Source: Palsa-1447 sp964414785 (GTDB lineage: Bacteria > Verrucomicrobiota > Verrucomicrobiia > Opitutales > Opitutaceae). From it: DNA of 64,000 bases. Of this stretch, positions 1-8,615 are shown one piece after another. Every line of letters starts with the position of its first letter. Within the stretch, counting starts at the first letter, position 1. Under the pieces are notes generated by a model. The model was not told where the DNA came from and searched no databases. It was given only the letters and a program-made list of their open reading frames with translations. A program made the position numbers and the translations under genes. The stretch covers positions 13,146-77,145 of the forward strand of contig CAYPXZ010000016.1 in assembly GCA_964414785.1 (NCBI GenBank). The letters are read 5' to 3'.

Positions 1-466
1 CGGTCACCGGGTCGCAGACGACGACGGCGTCGCAGCCGGCGGCGTCGGCGCTCCTGAGGATGGTGCCGAGGTTGCCGGGCTTTTCGATCGCCTCGACGAC
101 GAGGATGAAGGGGTTCTCGGGGAGCGCGAGGTCGGCCAGCGCCCGCCGCCACTGCGGCGCGACCGCGAGGATCCCGTCGGGGCGCTCCCGGTAGGCCACC
201 TTGGCGAACGCGTCCTTGGACAGCTCGAAGACGGCGGCGCCGGAAGCCTCGGCCTGCGCGATGAGCGAGGGCTCGTTCGTGCCGAGGAACCAGTCGCGGC
301 AGAAATACAGCTCGTCGAGTGCCACCTTCTTCTCGAGCGCGCGGCGCACCTCGCGGTAGCCCTCCACCAGGAATTTGCGCTCCTCGTCGCGCGGTCGGCG
401 GTCGCGAAGCCGCACAAGCCGCTTCAACCGCGGGTTCTGGAGGCTGGTGATTATCTCGACGGGCAT
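1..466 (-). CDS. TrmH/SpoU-family RNA 2'-O-methyltransferase, C-terminus cut by window edge
   Basis: The reverse frame opens with ATG at 466 and runs off the left edge, giving about 155 residues. It begins MPVEIITSLQNPRLKRLVRL, the usual start of the SpoU substrate-binding domain (ITS.QNP..K...L). It continues with a FLVEGYREV segment and an FILVVEAIEKPGNLGTILRS stretch, which is motif 1 of the SPOUT methyltransferase fold (E..xDPxNLGTILRTA class). The family transfers a methyl group from SAM to a ribose 2'-OH in rRNA or tRNA. The catalytic C-terminal knot lies outside the window, so the target RNA cannot be assigned. It is divergent from the next rRNA methyltransferase gene with only 28 bases between the start codons, so the two promoters must overlap. 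Confidence 0.88.
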   Translation of the reverse strand, partial: MPVEIITSLQNPRLKRLVRLRDRRPRDEERKFLVEGYREVRRALEKKVALDELYFCRDWFLGTNEPSLIAQAEASGAAVFELSKDAFAKVAYRERPDGILAVAPQWRRALADLALPENPFILVVEAIEKPGNLGTILRSADAAGCDAVVVCDPVT

Positions 467-494
467 CGCCCTATTTGAATTGTAGGGTGCTTCC

Positions 495-1760
495 GTGTCG
501 AAAAAGAAAAGATTCAACGAGAGGCCGTTCGCCTACCACCAGGAGATCGAGGTCCCGATATCCACGCTCACCAACCTGGGGCTGGGCCTGGGCCGTGTTC
601 CCCTGGAGGGGGCGGAGGGCGACCGGAAATGGGTGGTCATGGTGGCCTTTGCGCTCCCCGGGGAGCGGGTTCGCGCGAGGGTCTACCGCAACCACGCGAA
701 CTACTCGGAGGCCGACCTCATCGAGGTCCTCGAGGCCTCGCCCTACCGGATCGAGCCCAAGTGCCCGCTTTTCGGCTCCTGCGGAGGCTGCCAGTACCAG
801 AACCTGCGCTATGAGGAGCAGCTCGAGTGGAAGCGCAGGCAGGTGGCTGAGCTGGTGGAGCACATGGCCGGGCTTACGCTGGCGGTCTCTCCGGTCGTCC
901 CGTCGCCGCGCCCGTTCGGCTACCGCTCGAAGATAACCCCCCACTTCAACGCGAGCCGCGAGGGCCGCGAGATGGCGATCGGCTTCCTGCGCCAGGGCAA
1001 CCGCTTCGACATCGTGGACGTCCCCCGCTGCGAGATCGCGACCGAGGCGATCAACGAGAGGCTGGGCGCCGCGAGGGCCGAGATCCTTCGCGAGGCCGGG
1101 GAGGCCGGGTTTGAGCGGGGTTCGACCCTGCTCCTGCGGGACGCCGGCGGGACGGTGACCTCGCGGCACGAGGACAAGGTCACCGAGGAGGTGCCGCTCG
1201 GGGCCGACGGGACCCTGCGCCTGTCCTTCCTCGCCCGCGACTTCTTCCAGAACAACCCCTTTATCCTGCCGGCGTTCGCCTGCTACGTGCGCGACCAGGC
1301 CCACGCCGCCGGTGCGCGGTTCCTCGTGGACGCGTACTGCGGGAGCGGGCTCTTCGCCCTCGCGTCGGCGCGCGCCTTCGAGCGCGTCGCCGGTGTCGAG
1401 GTGAGCGAGTCGTCGGTTGCCTTCGCCCGCGAGAATGCGGCGGCGAACGGGATCACCAACGCGTCCTTCACTGCCGGGGACGCCTCCAGCATCTTCTCGG
1501 GACTTGATTTCCCAGGCGCGGAGACGGCTGTCGTCATCGACCCCCCGCGCAAGGGCTGCGACGAGTCATTCCTCAGGCAGCTCTTCGCGTTCCGGCCCCG
1601 CTCGGTCGTCTACGTGAGCTGCGACCCTGCGACCCAGATGCGCGACCTGAAGGGGTTCCTTGCGGCGGGCTACACGGCCACGGCCGTCCAGCCCTTCGAC
1701 CTCTTCCCCCAGACCCGCCACCTGGAGTGCGTGATCACGCTCGTGGCGCCGGGAGTTTGA
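495..1760 (+). CDS. 23S rRNA (uracil-C5)-methyltransferase, RlmD/RumA/TrmA family
   Basis: A 421-residue protein with a GTG start; no ATG lies near it. An N-terminal TRAM-like region (about 15-80) is followed by an iron-sulfur motif with C90, C96 and C99 (CPLFGSCGGCQ). The C-terminal SAM domain shows DAYCGSGLFAL, VIDPPRKGC and VYVSCDP, the last two being the catalytic and nucleophile motifs of the RumA/TrmA group. The enzyme methylates a uracil at C5 in RNA. RlmD (23S U1939) or RlmC (U747) specificity cannot be separated here. Length and domain order are normal. The stop codon lies inside a hairpin (1743-1773), and GC content drops immediately downstream. Confidence 0.9.
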   Translation: MSKKKRFNERPFAYHQEIEVPISTLTNLGLGLGRVPLEGAEGDRKWVVMVAFALPGERVRARVYRNHANYSEADLIEVLEASPYRIEPKCPLFGSCGGCQYQNLRYEEQLEWKRRQVAELVEHMAGLTLAVSPVVPSPRPFGYRSKITPHFNASREGREMAIGFLRQGNRFDIVDVPRCEIATEAINERLGAARAEILREAGEAGFERGSTLLLRDAGGTVTSRHEDKVTEEVPLGADGTLRLSFLARDFFQNNPFILPAFACYVRDQAHAAGARFLVDAYCGSGLFALASARAFERVAGVEVSESSVAFARENAAANGITNASFTAGDASSIFSGLDFPGAETAVVIDPPRKGCDESFLRQLFAFRPRSVVYVSCDPATQMRDLKGFLAAGYTATAVQPFDLFPQTRHLECVITLVAPGV

Positions 1761-1773
1761 ATCCCGGATCCAC
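1743..1773 (+). terminator. Hairpin spanning the stop codon of the RlmD-type gene
   Basis: Two stacked inverted repeats: GTGG (1743-1746) pairs with CCAC (1770-1773) and CCGGG (1749-1753) with CCCGG (1763-1767), around a 9-base loop holding the end of the coding sequence. There is no T tract, so termination is a guess. It also marks the left edge of the lower-GC segment. Confidence 0.3.
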
Positions 1774-1787
1774 CTTTGGGCCCGCCC

Positions 1788-2439
1788 TTAGATTTCGAGT
1801 TCCCTATCCCTGCCGTCCCGCGACGGCGGAGGAATGGTTGGAGGCTCAGGCGCACGGTAGGGTTGGCGCGATAGTTCAACCGAGATTTGGCGACTCAAAA
1901 GCTCGATGTTCGCTATGACAGGCGCCCTATCTCCCACGAAATCAACCAATGCCTCGGTGGCACGACTCCGAAACTGGTCGGGCTGGATCAGGCCGGCGCC
2001 CGCCAGTGCAAGAATGTCCTCTCGATCCTGTGGCGAATAGCGCGAAACCTTCGTCACAGCGAGGTCGACTGGCGACAGAACGAAAAGATGGATCTTCCGT
2101 CGTTCATTTCCGATTCCAACCCATTCCACGGCATCGTGCGCATAAGACTCGTGCAGGAGGCCGGACGTGGGATTGTAGTTGTTGTCCAGGTAGAGAAAGG
2201 ACGGGTTTCCGTCCTTGTGCAGATAGTTCACCTCGAAGGGACCCAAATGCACGCGGCGGGTGTAGAAGGCATCGACGTCCTCCGTATATCGTGTACCGCA
2301 ATAGAAATTAACAGCCATACCGCCAGCCAGGTACATGGTGATGGGGGGGGCCGTCAAAGCCACCACGCCGGATGGAGGAATCCATCTGGTCGAGAAGCTG
2401 GCCAAGTGCGTGCGAAAGCTCAGGAAAGGCTTTGTTCAT
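1788..2439 (-). pseudogene. DUF6036-type nucleotidyltransferase-like protein, frameshifted at a G8 run
   Basis: The natural start is ATG at 2439 (MNKAFPELSHALGQLLDQ). Reading continues to ..GGFDGPP at the run of eight G on the plus strand (2343-2350), where the frame is lost. Removing one base restores an unbroken protein of about 216 residues that continues ITMYLAGGMAVNFYCGTRY. This has the GG..N/A....R.T.D.D core of minimal nucleotidyltransferases of the DUF6036 (AbiEii-like) group: TRYTEDVDAFY carries the two acidic residues. Such proteins are usually encoded beside a small partner, as here (98-residue gene overlapping by 20 bases upstream). The break is either a real null or phase-variable allele or a homopolymer sequencing error. 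Base composition is clearly less GC-rich than the flanks, which suggests acquisition. Confidence 0.72.
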
Positions 2440-2716
2440 GAGCAAGCCTCGCTTGGAGACGTCCGCGGAATCGGCTGGGGTCAAAGCCTGTCGATCGCGC
2501 CATCTCACTGAAGTGACCCACGCTTCCGCGATGCAGCCGTTCAGCAATATTCAGGAGCTCGCGCCGGTGGCCGAACCATGCCGTGTTAGCCAAATAAAGA
2601 GCAATGGTCGCCTTGTGATCGCGAGACACCGGCAGCTCCAGCCACGGAGAAAGCATGAAATGCGCCTTCTGTTGGACGCAAAACTCAAGCAACTGGTCTT
2701 CTAGATCGCGCTTCAT
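2420..2716 (-). CDS. Small partner protein of the DUF6036 module (unknown function)
   Basis: A 98-residue protein starting at ATG 2716 and ending inside the start region of the nucleotidyltransferase-like gene (20-base overlap), which indicates translational coupling. It is mostly helical and charged, with no signal peptide. Its C-terminal part (RGSVGHFSEMARSTGFDPSR) could form a helix-turn-helix-like unit, but I do not recognise a family. By its position it is the likely antitoxin or regulator of the downstream protein; this rests on context only. It shares the low-GC composition of the insert. Confidence 0.55.
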   Translation of the reverse strand: MKRDLEDQLLEFCVQQKAHFMLSPWLELPVSRDHKATIALYLANTAWFGHRRELLNIAERLHRGSVGHFSEMARSTGFDPSRFRGRLQARLAHEQSLS

Positions 2717-3065
2717 GGTATGGGTCTGAACTCAACCGATGCTTATCTTCGCCCGAGGTCTCAGGCGACAAAAATGGTGGATACGTCTTTCCTTTGGGCG
2801 GAGCCAAGTTTACGACGAGCAAATTGTCGAATCTGGCGCGACGGTGGGGTTTGACTTCGGTGGTCCACGACAAAGTAGAAGGAAATCTTGTCGGCAGGGG
2901 CCATTTAGGTTCCCCAGAAGCCGGATCCTAACGGGTAACTCGCCGATTTGCGGCGGGGATCACTCTGAGAATAAAACAAGCACGAAGGGCAATGAGGGAC
3001 ATGCCCGGAATCAAGAAGCGCGACATCGCGATACCGAAGGCGGCATACGCGGACCAAGACCGGCG
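2717..3065. other. Intergenic stretch of the low-GC insert, no convincing gene
   Basis: This 349-base gap separates the start of the two-gene nucleotidyltransferase module from the end of the membrane glycosyltransferase gene. Composition is mixed, intermediate between insert and chromosome. A 62-codon reverse frame (2685-2873) overlaps the start of the 98-residue gene, but its protein is low in recognisable structure and I do not call it. The region must hold the promoter of the module; no clear -35/-10 pair or inverted repeat was seen. Confidence 0.5.
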
Positions 3066-4574
3066 CTATCTGCCGCTCTTTCCTTGGCTCTCCCAGTCGC
3101 ACCGCCACACGGAGACGTCGTCGATCGCCCCGACCTTGGTCCACGCGCACGGCAGCCGCTTCAGCGCGTCCAGCTCGAACGGGAAGAGCACGGCGTAGAG
3201 AGCCCGCTTCTCCGACTGGACGGAGGCGCGGATGCGCGCTGCAACCGGCGGGGTGATCTGGTCGTGGCGCAGGAGCGTGAAGCCCGTGAAGTAATAAAGG
3301 GCGCCGCTCGCCTGCGACACCATCAGGACGGAATCCCCCGGGACGTGGGATTCGAGCCAGCGCGAGACGCGCCCGTACTTGCGCTCGCCGTGGCCGATGG
3401 CCCACGCCTCGCGCAGCGGCCGGGTCTGGCTCACCTCGACGCCGACGGCGGCCGCGAGGACGAGGGCGGGCAGCAGCACCGCCCAGGCTGGGGACCGACC
3501 GGCCACTCCCCGGCTGAGCCAATGCCACAGGGCCGCCAGGCCGCCCACGATGAGGGCCGGGGCCGCGGGCAACACGAAGCGCAGGAACCACCACTGCTCG
3601 TGCGTCCAGCGGTATGCCGAGTAGAAGGCGAGGAACGCCGCGGCCCACGACAGGAGGACGGCGGCGACCCGCGCCGGGGTGCGGGACGGCGCGAGGATCA
3701 GCGGCGCGAAGGCGACCACGGGGCTCAGGAGGAGCGGCAGCCAGCGTGCATAGAAAGCCAGCGTTCCCGCCACGAGGTCCGAGTGGAACTCGCCTCCCAG
3801 GGCCCCGTACCCGCTCTGCAGCGCGTCGCCGTAGGCCACGTGGTTGATCGCCATCCACGCGGCGATGCCTGGCATCGAGCCGAGGGCGACAAGAAGCAGG
3901 CGCCGCGGCGAGAGACCGGCCGCGATCAGGACCGGGAGCGCGACTAGGAAGTTCGAGGGCCTTATCAGGAAGCCGACCGTGATGCAGGCGCCCGAGGCGA
4001 GCGCCCAGCCCGAGCGGTCGCGGCTCTTGAGCGCGGCGGCGATCGCGGCGGTCGCCCACACGGTAGCGGGCACGTCGCTGAGCGCCTGGAGTGAGGTGAT
4101 CAGGTAGATGGGGCTGGCCGCCAGGATCGCGGCCGCAACGAGGGACCACGGGCCCGGCAGCCCGCAGAGGCGCCCGAGCGCAAACGTGAGCGCTATCCCT
4201 GCGAGGGAATGGACCAGGAGCAGGAAGTCGCCGGCATGCTGCCAGCCGATCACGCGGGCCGCCGGGACCAGGAGGAGGGGGAGCCCCGGGGGGTAAGTGG
4301 GCACGAGTTGCGAGGCATCCCCGGACGAAGGCTTGAATCCCAGCGGGACGTAGAGGTACGGAACGTCGGCCGGCGGGATCGCCGCGAGGGTCCTCATGGG
4401 CGTGTGGACCCTTCCCCGGGCGAAAAGGCGCGCCTCGTTGAAGTAGCCTGAGTTGTCGGAGCCTCCGGGCACCGCGCCGATCAGGATGTAGAGCAGGACC
4501 GCGTAGGCCGCGAGCCCGGCAGCCAGACCCAGCAGGGGGGCCGACAGCAAGCGTGGGGGCGGGGAGGAGGCCAC
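3066..4574 (-). CDS. GT-C type multi-pass membrane glycosyltransferase
   Basis: A 502-residue polytopic membrane protein with a GTG start, 6 bases after the stop of the beta-mannosidase gene. The N-terminus has a membrane helix followed by GGSDNSGYFNEARLFARGR, an acidic first periplasmic loop typical of GT-C (ArnT/PMT-like) glycosyltransferases that use polyprenyl-phosphate sugars. About ten further hydrophobic helices follow, then a soluble C-terminal domain (about 400-502). It probably transfers a sugar to a lipid or protein on the periplasmic face; donor and acceptor are unknown. Last gene of the acetyl esterase-mannosidase operon, so a role in mannose-containing glycan metabolism is possible but inferred from position only. 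Confidence 0.65.
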   Translation of the reverse strand: MASSPPPRLLSAPLLGLAAGLAAYAVLLYILIGAVPGGSDNSGYFNEARLFARGRVHTPMRTLAAIPPADVPYLYVPLGFKPSSGDASQLVPTYPPGLPLLLVPAARVIGWQHAGDFLLLVHSLAGIALTFALGRLCGLPGPWSLVAAAILAASPIYLITSLQALSDVPATVWATAAIAAALKSRDRSGWALASGACITVGFLIRPSNFLVALPVLIAAGLSPRRLLLVALGSMPGIAAWMAINHVAYGDALQSGYGALGGEFHSDLVAGTLAFYARWLPLLLSPVVAFAPLILAPSRTPARVAAVLLSWAAAFLAFYSAYRWTHEQWWFLRFVLPAAPALIVGGLAALWHWLSRGVAGRSPAWAVLLPALVLAAAVGVEVSQTRPLREAWAIGHGERKYGRVSRWLESHVPGDSVLMVSQASGALYYFTGFTLLRHDQITPPVAARIRASVQSEKRALYAVLFPFELDALKRLPCAWTKVGAIDDVSVWRCDWESQGKSGR

Positions 4575-4580
4575 GGGTCG

Positions 4581-7061
4581 TCAGTACGTGTCGGCGAGCG
4601 AGCGGCGGGTGAGGGACTTGCGCAGCATGTCCGGCGTCACTCGGTCGGCGAAGTCGACTTCCACCTCCTTCGTCTCGCCCGGGTAGAGATCGAAGAAGTT
4701 GTCGCTGGAGGTGAACGACTGCCCGGCGAAGTCGAACTCGAACCGGTGCTGGTACACGGGCGACGTGAACCTGACGAGCGCATAGCGGGGCGCCTTCACC
4801 CGGAACGAGACCTTCGTCCTCGGCCTGGGAAGGCTCATGAAACGGGGGAGCGTGAGGAGGGCGGTGCCCTCGCTGACGCGCCTTCGGCCGACGTCGAGCG
4901 CCACCCTCAGGTAGATCGAGTCCCGGCCGAACTCGGCGATCGGACCGGCCAGGTCGAGCGTCTTCTGGCGGACGCTTCGCATGGGCCGCAGCACCACCTT
5001 CTTGCTCCCGCTCAGGAGCACCCGGCCGTCGAGGTGGAAGAGGTCCCAGCGCACGACGCCCCTGGCCATGCGCGGGCCGTCGTAGCTCGTGTGGACGTGG
5101 ACGCGCTGCACGGTCGAGCTCCTGTAGTTGTTGGTCGTGAAGACCTCATCCCCGGGGACGTGGGCGCTCACGAGCGCGGGCGCGAAGAACCGCCTCGCGG
5201 CGTGGTGGAGCGCCCTCCAGCGCCCCGTGAACTCGATCGAGCTCCACGAGGCGACGGGCCAGCAGTCGTTCAGCTGCCAGTAGAGGGCCCCCATGCACTG
5301 GGGCATGTTGCGCCTGTAGTGCTCGGTCCCCGTCTGCACGCAGTGGACCTGGTTCAGCTGGGAAAGGTAGATGAGCGACGCCTGGTCCTTCGGGAAGCGG
5401 TACCGCCGGGACACGTAGTCGAGGATGACCTGGTTGCCCCCCTTGTTCTTCTGGTGGTCCTCCATCACGGTCCCGAAGATGTTGCCGTCGCTCGCCGGGC
5501 AGAACGTCGCCTGCGTCGGGAGCGAATTGTAGCTCTGCATCCCGAACTCGGAGGCGAACCGGAAATTCCACCGCTCGTAGTCCTTCACGGGGTTTCGCCC
5601 GTGCCAGACGTCCCAGAAGTGCGTGTCGCCCCGGGCCTCGCCCGCCGGGTGGCCCGTGTCCTCGTCGCCCCTCCAGGGGGACGAGGGCCAGTAGGGGGTC
5701 GCTCCGCCGAGGCGCTCCACGACCTCAGGGAGCGCCTCGTGGAAGAGCCGCTCGTAGTCGCCCCTCAGACCCTTCTTCTTCGGGTCCATGAGCTCGTGGG
5801 CGTTGATGCCCCACACCTCGTTGTTGCCGCACCAGAGCGCCAGGCAGGACCGGTGCCGGAGGCGGCGCACCTGGTACTCCGCCTCCTGCCTCGAGCTGTC
5901 GATGAACGCCTTGTCGCCGGGGTAGAGGGTGCAGGCGAACATGAAGTCCTGCCAGACGAGCAGGCCCAGCTCGTCGCACAGGTCGTAAAAGTCCTCCGAC
6001 TCGTAGATCCCGCCCCCCCAGACGCGCACCATGTTCATGTTCGCGGCGACCGCCGCCTCGAGGTCGCGCGCGTAGGCCCCCCGGGGCAGGCCCGCGACGA
6101 AGGAGTGCGCGGGGATCCAGTTCGCGCCCTTGGCAAAGAGTGCGCGGCCGTTCACCAGGAATTGGAACGAGGTCCCCCATTTGTCCCTGTGCTGGTCAAG
6201 CGAGACGGTCCTCAGGCCGATCCTGCGCCTCCACGAGCCGACCGGCGAGCCGTCGGAGCCCGCGACATCCACCTCAAGGTCGTAGAGCGGCTGGCCGCCC
6301 TGGCCGCTCGGCCACCACAGGCTGGGTTCGCGGACGACGGCGCTCGGGCCCGTGCCCGAGAGGACCGCCTTGGGCCCGAGCCCAAGGCGCCACGAGATGG
6401 TGGCGCTCCCGTCGGGACGAAGGAGCTCGGGCCGGATCGAGAGCGTCACGCTCCCGTCCGGCGCGTGGGCCTGGGAAACCCCGACATCCACGAGCCGGTT
6501 GCCGCTCCAGCCCTCCAGGCGGATGTCGCGCCAGATTCCCGCCGTCACGAACCGCGGGCCCCAGTCCCAGCCGAACTGGCACTGCTCCTTGCGGATCGCC
6601 GTGCAGCCGCCCACCGGGTCGTTGATCTCCCGCGGGCGGTGGGAGGTCCTGTGGGTGCGGATGTGGCGGGTCGCGCTGGCGAAGCGGATGGTGAGCGTGT
6701 TTTTTCCCGCGCGCAGGAGCGGCCTCACGTCCCAGCGGTAGCCGATGAACATGTTCTCGGTGCTCGCCACCCGCCTGCCGTTCACGCGCACGGTCGCGAC
6801 GGTGTCGAGGCCGTCCGCGACGAGGTCGATTGCCTCCTCACCGAGGAGCGCAAGGTCGGCGTCAAAGTCCGCCGTGTACTCCCAGTCCCGCTCGTCGATC
6901 CACTGCAGTCCGGCCTCGTTGGTCCCCCAGAACGGGTCGGGGATCTCGCCGGCGCGGAGCAAGTCGGTGTGGACGCACCCGGGCACGGTCGCCGGGAGCC
7001 ACCTGGTGCCCGAGCAGTCCCTGAATCTCCATGGTGATGCGCCGAGCGGAATGACTCTCAT
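4581..7061 (-). CDS. Beta-mannosidase, glycoside hydrolase family 2
   Basis: An 826-residue GH2 enzyme. It begins with the beta-mannosidase-type sugar-binding domain (PATVPGCVHTDLL, about 22-35) and the WDWGPRFVTAGIWRDI segment (about 165-180). The TIM barrel holds the acid/base E415 in WCGNNE and the nucleophile E505 in ASEFGMQSY. It removes terminal beta-D-mannose from mannans, manno-oligosaccharides or N-glycan cores. No signal peptide is visible, so it acts in the cytoplasm on imported oligosaccharides. The gene lies 12 bases downstream of an acetyl esterase gene on the same strand, consistent with joint removal of acetyl groups and mannose from acetylated mannan fragments. Length is normal for the family. 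Confidence 0.9.
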   Translation of the reverse strand: MRVIPLGASPWRFRDCSGTRWLPATVPGCVHTDLLRAGEIPDPFWGTNEAGLQWIDERDWEYTADFDADLALLGEEAIDLVADGLDTVATVRVNGRRVASTENMFIGYRWDVRPLLRAGKNTLTIRFASATRHIRTHRTSHRPREINDPVGGCTAIRKEQCQFGWDWGPRFVTAGIWRDIRLEGWSGNRLVDVGVSQAHAPDGSVTLSIRPELLRPDGSATISWRLGLGPKAVLSGTGPSAVVREPSLWWPSGQGGQPLYDLEVDVAGSDGSPVGSWRRRIGLRTVSLDQHRDKWGTSFQFLVNGRALFAKGANWIPAHSFVAGLPRGAYARDLEAAVAANMNMVRVWGGGIYESEDFYDLCDELGLLVWQDFMFACTLYPGDKAFIDSSRQEAEYQVRRLRHRSCLALWCGNNEVWGINAHELMDPKKKGLRGDYERLFHEALPEVVERLGGATPYWPSSPWRGDEDTGHPAGEARGDTHFWDVWHGRNPVKDYERWNFRFASEFGMQSYNSLPTQATFCPASDGNIFGTVMEDHQKNKGGNQVILDYVSRRYRFPKDQASLIYLSQLNQVHCVQTGTEHYRRNMPQCMGALYWQLNDCWPVASWSSIEFTGRWRALHHAARRFFAPALVSAHVPGDEVFTTNNYRSSTVQRVHVHTSYDGPRMARGVVRWDLFHLDGRVLLSGSKKVVLRPMRSVRQKTLDLAGPIAEFGRDSIYLRVALDVGRRRVSEGTALLTLPRFMSLPRPRTKVSFRVKAPRYALVRFTSPVYQHRFEFDFAGQSFTSSDNFFDLYPGETKEVEVDFADRVTPDMLRKSLTRRSLADTY

Positions 7062-7073
7062 GCGGGGCCGCGG

Positions 7074-8447
7074 CTACTTGATCCCGAGGAAGTTGGTGAT
7101 CCAGCCGCTGCTCGCGTCGTATTGCTCGGGCGTGTAGGCGTGGCCGAGCTCAAGGGTGAGCCCGAGCGTCTTCGGCGCGGTGATCAGGTTGTACGCGGCG
7201 TAGCACGAGGTCGGGGGGCACACCTCGTCGTTGTAGCCCCAGCTGTAGTAGCCGGGCACGCGGACCCGCCGCGCGAAGTTCACGGTGTCATAGTAGGTCG
7301 CCGTCGCGATCTTGGCCGGCGTCGCCTGGGCCGAGGGTGTGCCGTCCGGGTTCGGCATGAAGGGGTGGGGCCATCCCCCTGCGCGGCCGTGGAGCTCGGC
7401 GGAGTAGTCGCAGGCCGCCGGGTGGGTGGCGCTAAGCCCCGTCACGCGCGGGTCGAGGCCCGCGGTGACGATCGTCAGCTGCCCGCCCTGGCTGGCCCCC
7501 ATGACGACCAGCTGCTTGCCGTCCCAGTACGGGCGCGAGGTCAGGAAGTCGTCCGCGCGGACGCAGCTCAGGTAGACGCGGTGGTAGTAGTAGTGCTCGC
7601 GGTCGTCGAAGTTGAAGAGCCAGTAGCCGTTGAGGCCGCCGGCGTAGAGCACGTCGTAGACGTCCTTCGCCATGTTGACCGGTATGCCGTGGATGCCGAT
7701 CTCGAGGACGATCGCGCCCCTCGAGGCCAATTCGGGGTCGCCCGAGTAGGGCCGGACGCCCGCCCCGGGCACCTTCAGGATCGCCGGGTATTTGCCTGGG
7801 GCCTTGGGCTCGCACAGGATCCCGAAGATCCGGGCCGGGACGGGCCCCATCCCCACGGTGCGGAAGCTCACGTGGTAGACGTCGACCTTTGAGGTGCAGG
7901 CCTCGGGCACGAGGGTCAGCTTCGCGTCCAGCGGCACCTTCGCCAGGTCGGCCTTCCCCGCGGCCCAGAACGCGTCGAAGTCCGCGGGCTCGACCTGGGT
8001 CGCCTTGATCTCCTGCGGCGCGAAGGCCGCCGTGGCGAGCCCGCGGTAGCTCCGCCCGGCCACCTGGGTGGTGACGATGCACCGGAGGAACCCGGGGACA
8101 GTCATCGTGCCCCCGTCCACCGTCAGGCCCGAGAGAGGCAGCGCAACGGTCTTCTTCTCGCCCGGGAACATGTCGGGCCCGACGGTGTAGGTCACCGTGA
8201 CGGCGTCGACCGGCTCGTTGTCCGCCGTCACCGACACCGCGAAACGGACAGGCTCGCCCAGCTTGTAGGTCCAGTCGCGGTGGTCGGGGACGACGATGAC
8301 CCTGACGGTGGCCGCCCTCAGCGAGGCCCCCGGGGGCACCGGGGATATCGGCACCCCGGCGGTGTCCGAGGGGGAGTCCGCCATCGCAAGGCCGACGGCG
8401 CAGACAAGGGCGAGCGACGCAAGGGACAGGGCGCGCATGGATTTCAT
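7074..8447 (-). CDS. Secreted acetyl xylan esterase / cephalosporin-C deacetylase (CE7, AXE1)
   Basis: A 457-residue protein with a signal peptide (MKSMRALSLA..CAVGLAMA, cleavage near residue 23). An immunoglobulin-like N-terminal domain (about 45-145) is followed by a CE7 alpha/beta hydrolase domain. The catalytic triad is visible: S319 in GASQGG, D407 in GYNDEVCPP and H436 in LGHAY. CE7 enzymes remove acetyl groups from oligosaccharides. Here the protein is exported, unlike classical cytoplasmic Bacillus CE7 enzymes. First gene of a three-gene reverse operon with the GH2 mannosidase and the GT-C protein. Acetylated mannan or xylan fragments are the likely substrate class; specificity is inferred. 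Confidence 0.88.
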   Translation of the reverse strand: MKSMRALSLASLALVCAVGLAMADSPSDTAGVPISPVPPGASLRAATVRVIVVPDHRDWTYKLGEPVRFAVSVTADNEPVDAVTVTYTVGPDMFPGEKKTVALPLSGLTVDGGTMTVPGFLRCIVTTQVAGRSYRGLATAAFAPQEIKATQVEPADFDAFWAAGKADLAKVPLDAKLTLVPEACTSKVDVYHVSFRTVGMGPVPARIFGILCEPKAPGKYPAILKVPGAGVRPYSGDPELASRGAIVLEIGIHGIPVNMAKDVYDVLYAGGLNGYWLFNFDDREHYYYHRVYLSCVRADDFLTSRPYWDGKQLVVMGASQGGQLTIVTAGLDPRVTGLSATHPAACDYSAELHGRAGGWPHPFMPNPDGTPSAQATPAKIATATYYDTVNFARRVRVPGYYSWGYNDEVCPPTSCYAAYNLITAPKTLGLTLELGHAYTPEQYDASSGWITNFLGIK

Positions 8448-8546
8448 GGGGATTGGGTTTCAAGGGCCGCCATCGGCACGGGCTTGCGGAGGGCCTTCCC
8501 TTCCTCTGGCGGCCGGCCATTGCCGGCTTCCCAGAGGTTTTCCATG

Positions 8547-8588
8547 ACGCGGCTTTTTACAAGTATTACCCGACCCCGGGAGCCGCGT
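8547..8588. repeat. Inverted repeat between recA and the esterase gene
   Basis: ACGCGGCT (8547-8554) and AGCCGCGT (8581-8588) are perfect 8-base arms around 26 bases. It lies downstream of recA and upstream of the esterase gene on the same (reverse) strand, so it could be a recA terminator without a clear T tract, or an operator of the esterase operon. Otherwise the 168-base gap shows nothing. Confidence 0.3.
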
Positions 8589-8615
8589 GCCTGGGGCCCC
8601 TGGGGCGGACGGGCG

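Noticed and set aside
1749..1775. T-arm-like sequence (GAGTTTGAATCCC) resembling the end of a tRNA gene
   Set aside because: Stem and loop sizes do not fit a T arm, there is no matching acceptor or anticodon arm, and it overlaps the stop codon of a gene; more likely a hairpin.
2685..2873. 62-codon reverse frame upstream of the DUF6036 partner
   Set aside because: Overlaps the start of the 98-residue gene, no recognisable structure, and no ribosome site.
2739..3947. 402-codon plus-strand frame across the insert boundary
   Set aside because: Mostly antisense to the GT-C gene; the protein is Arg/Gly/Gln-rich with no domain.
4746..7037. 763-codon open frame on the plus strand opposite the beta-mannosidase
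   Set aside because: Antisense shadow of a GC-rich gene: composition is Arg/Val/Pro/Gly repeats with no domain, while the reverse strand has all GH2 motifs.
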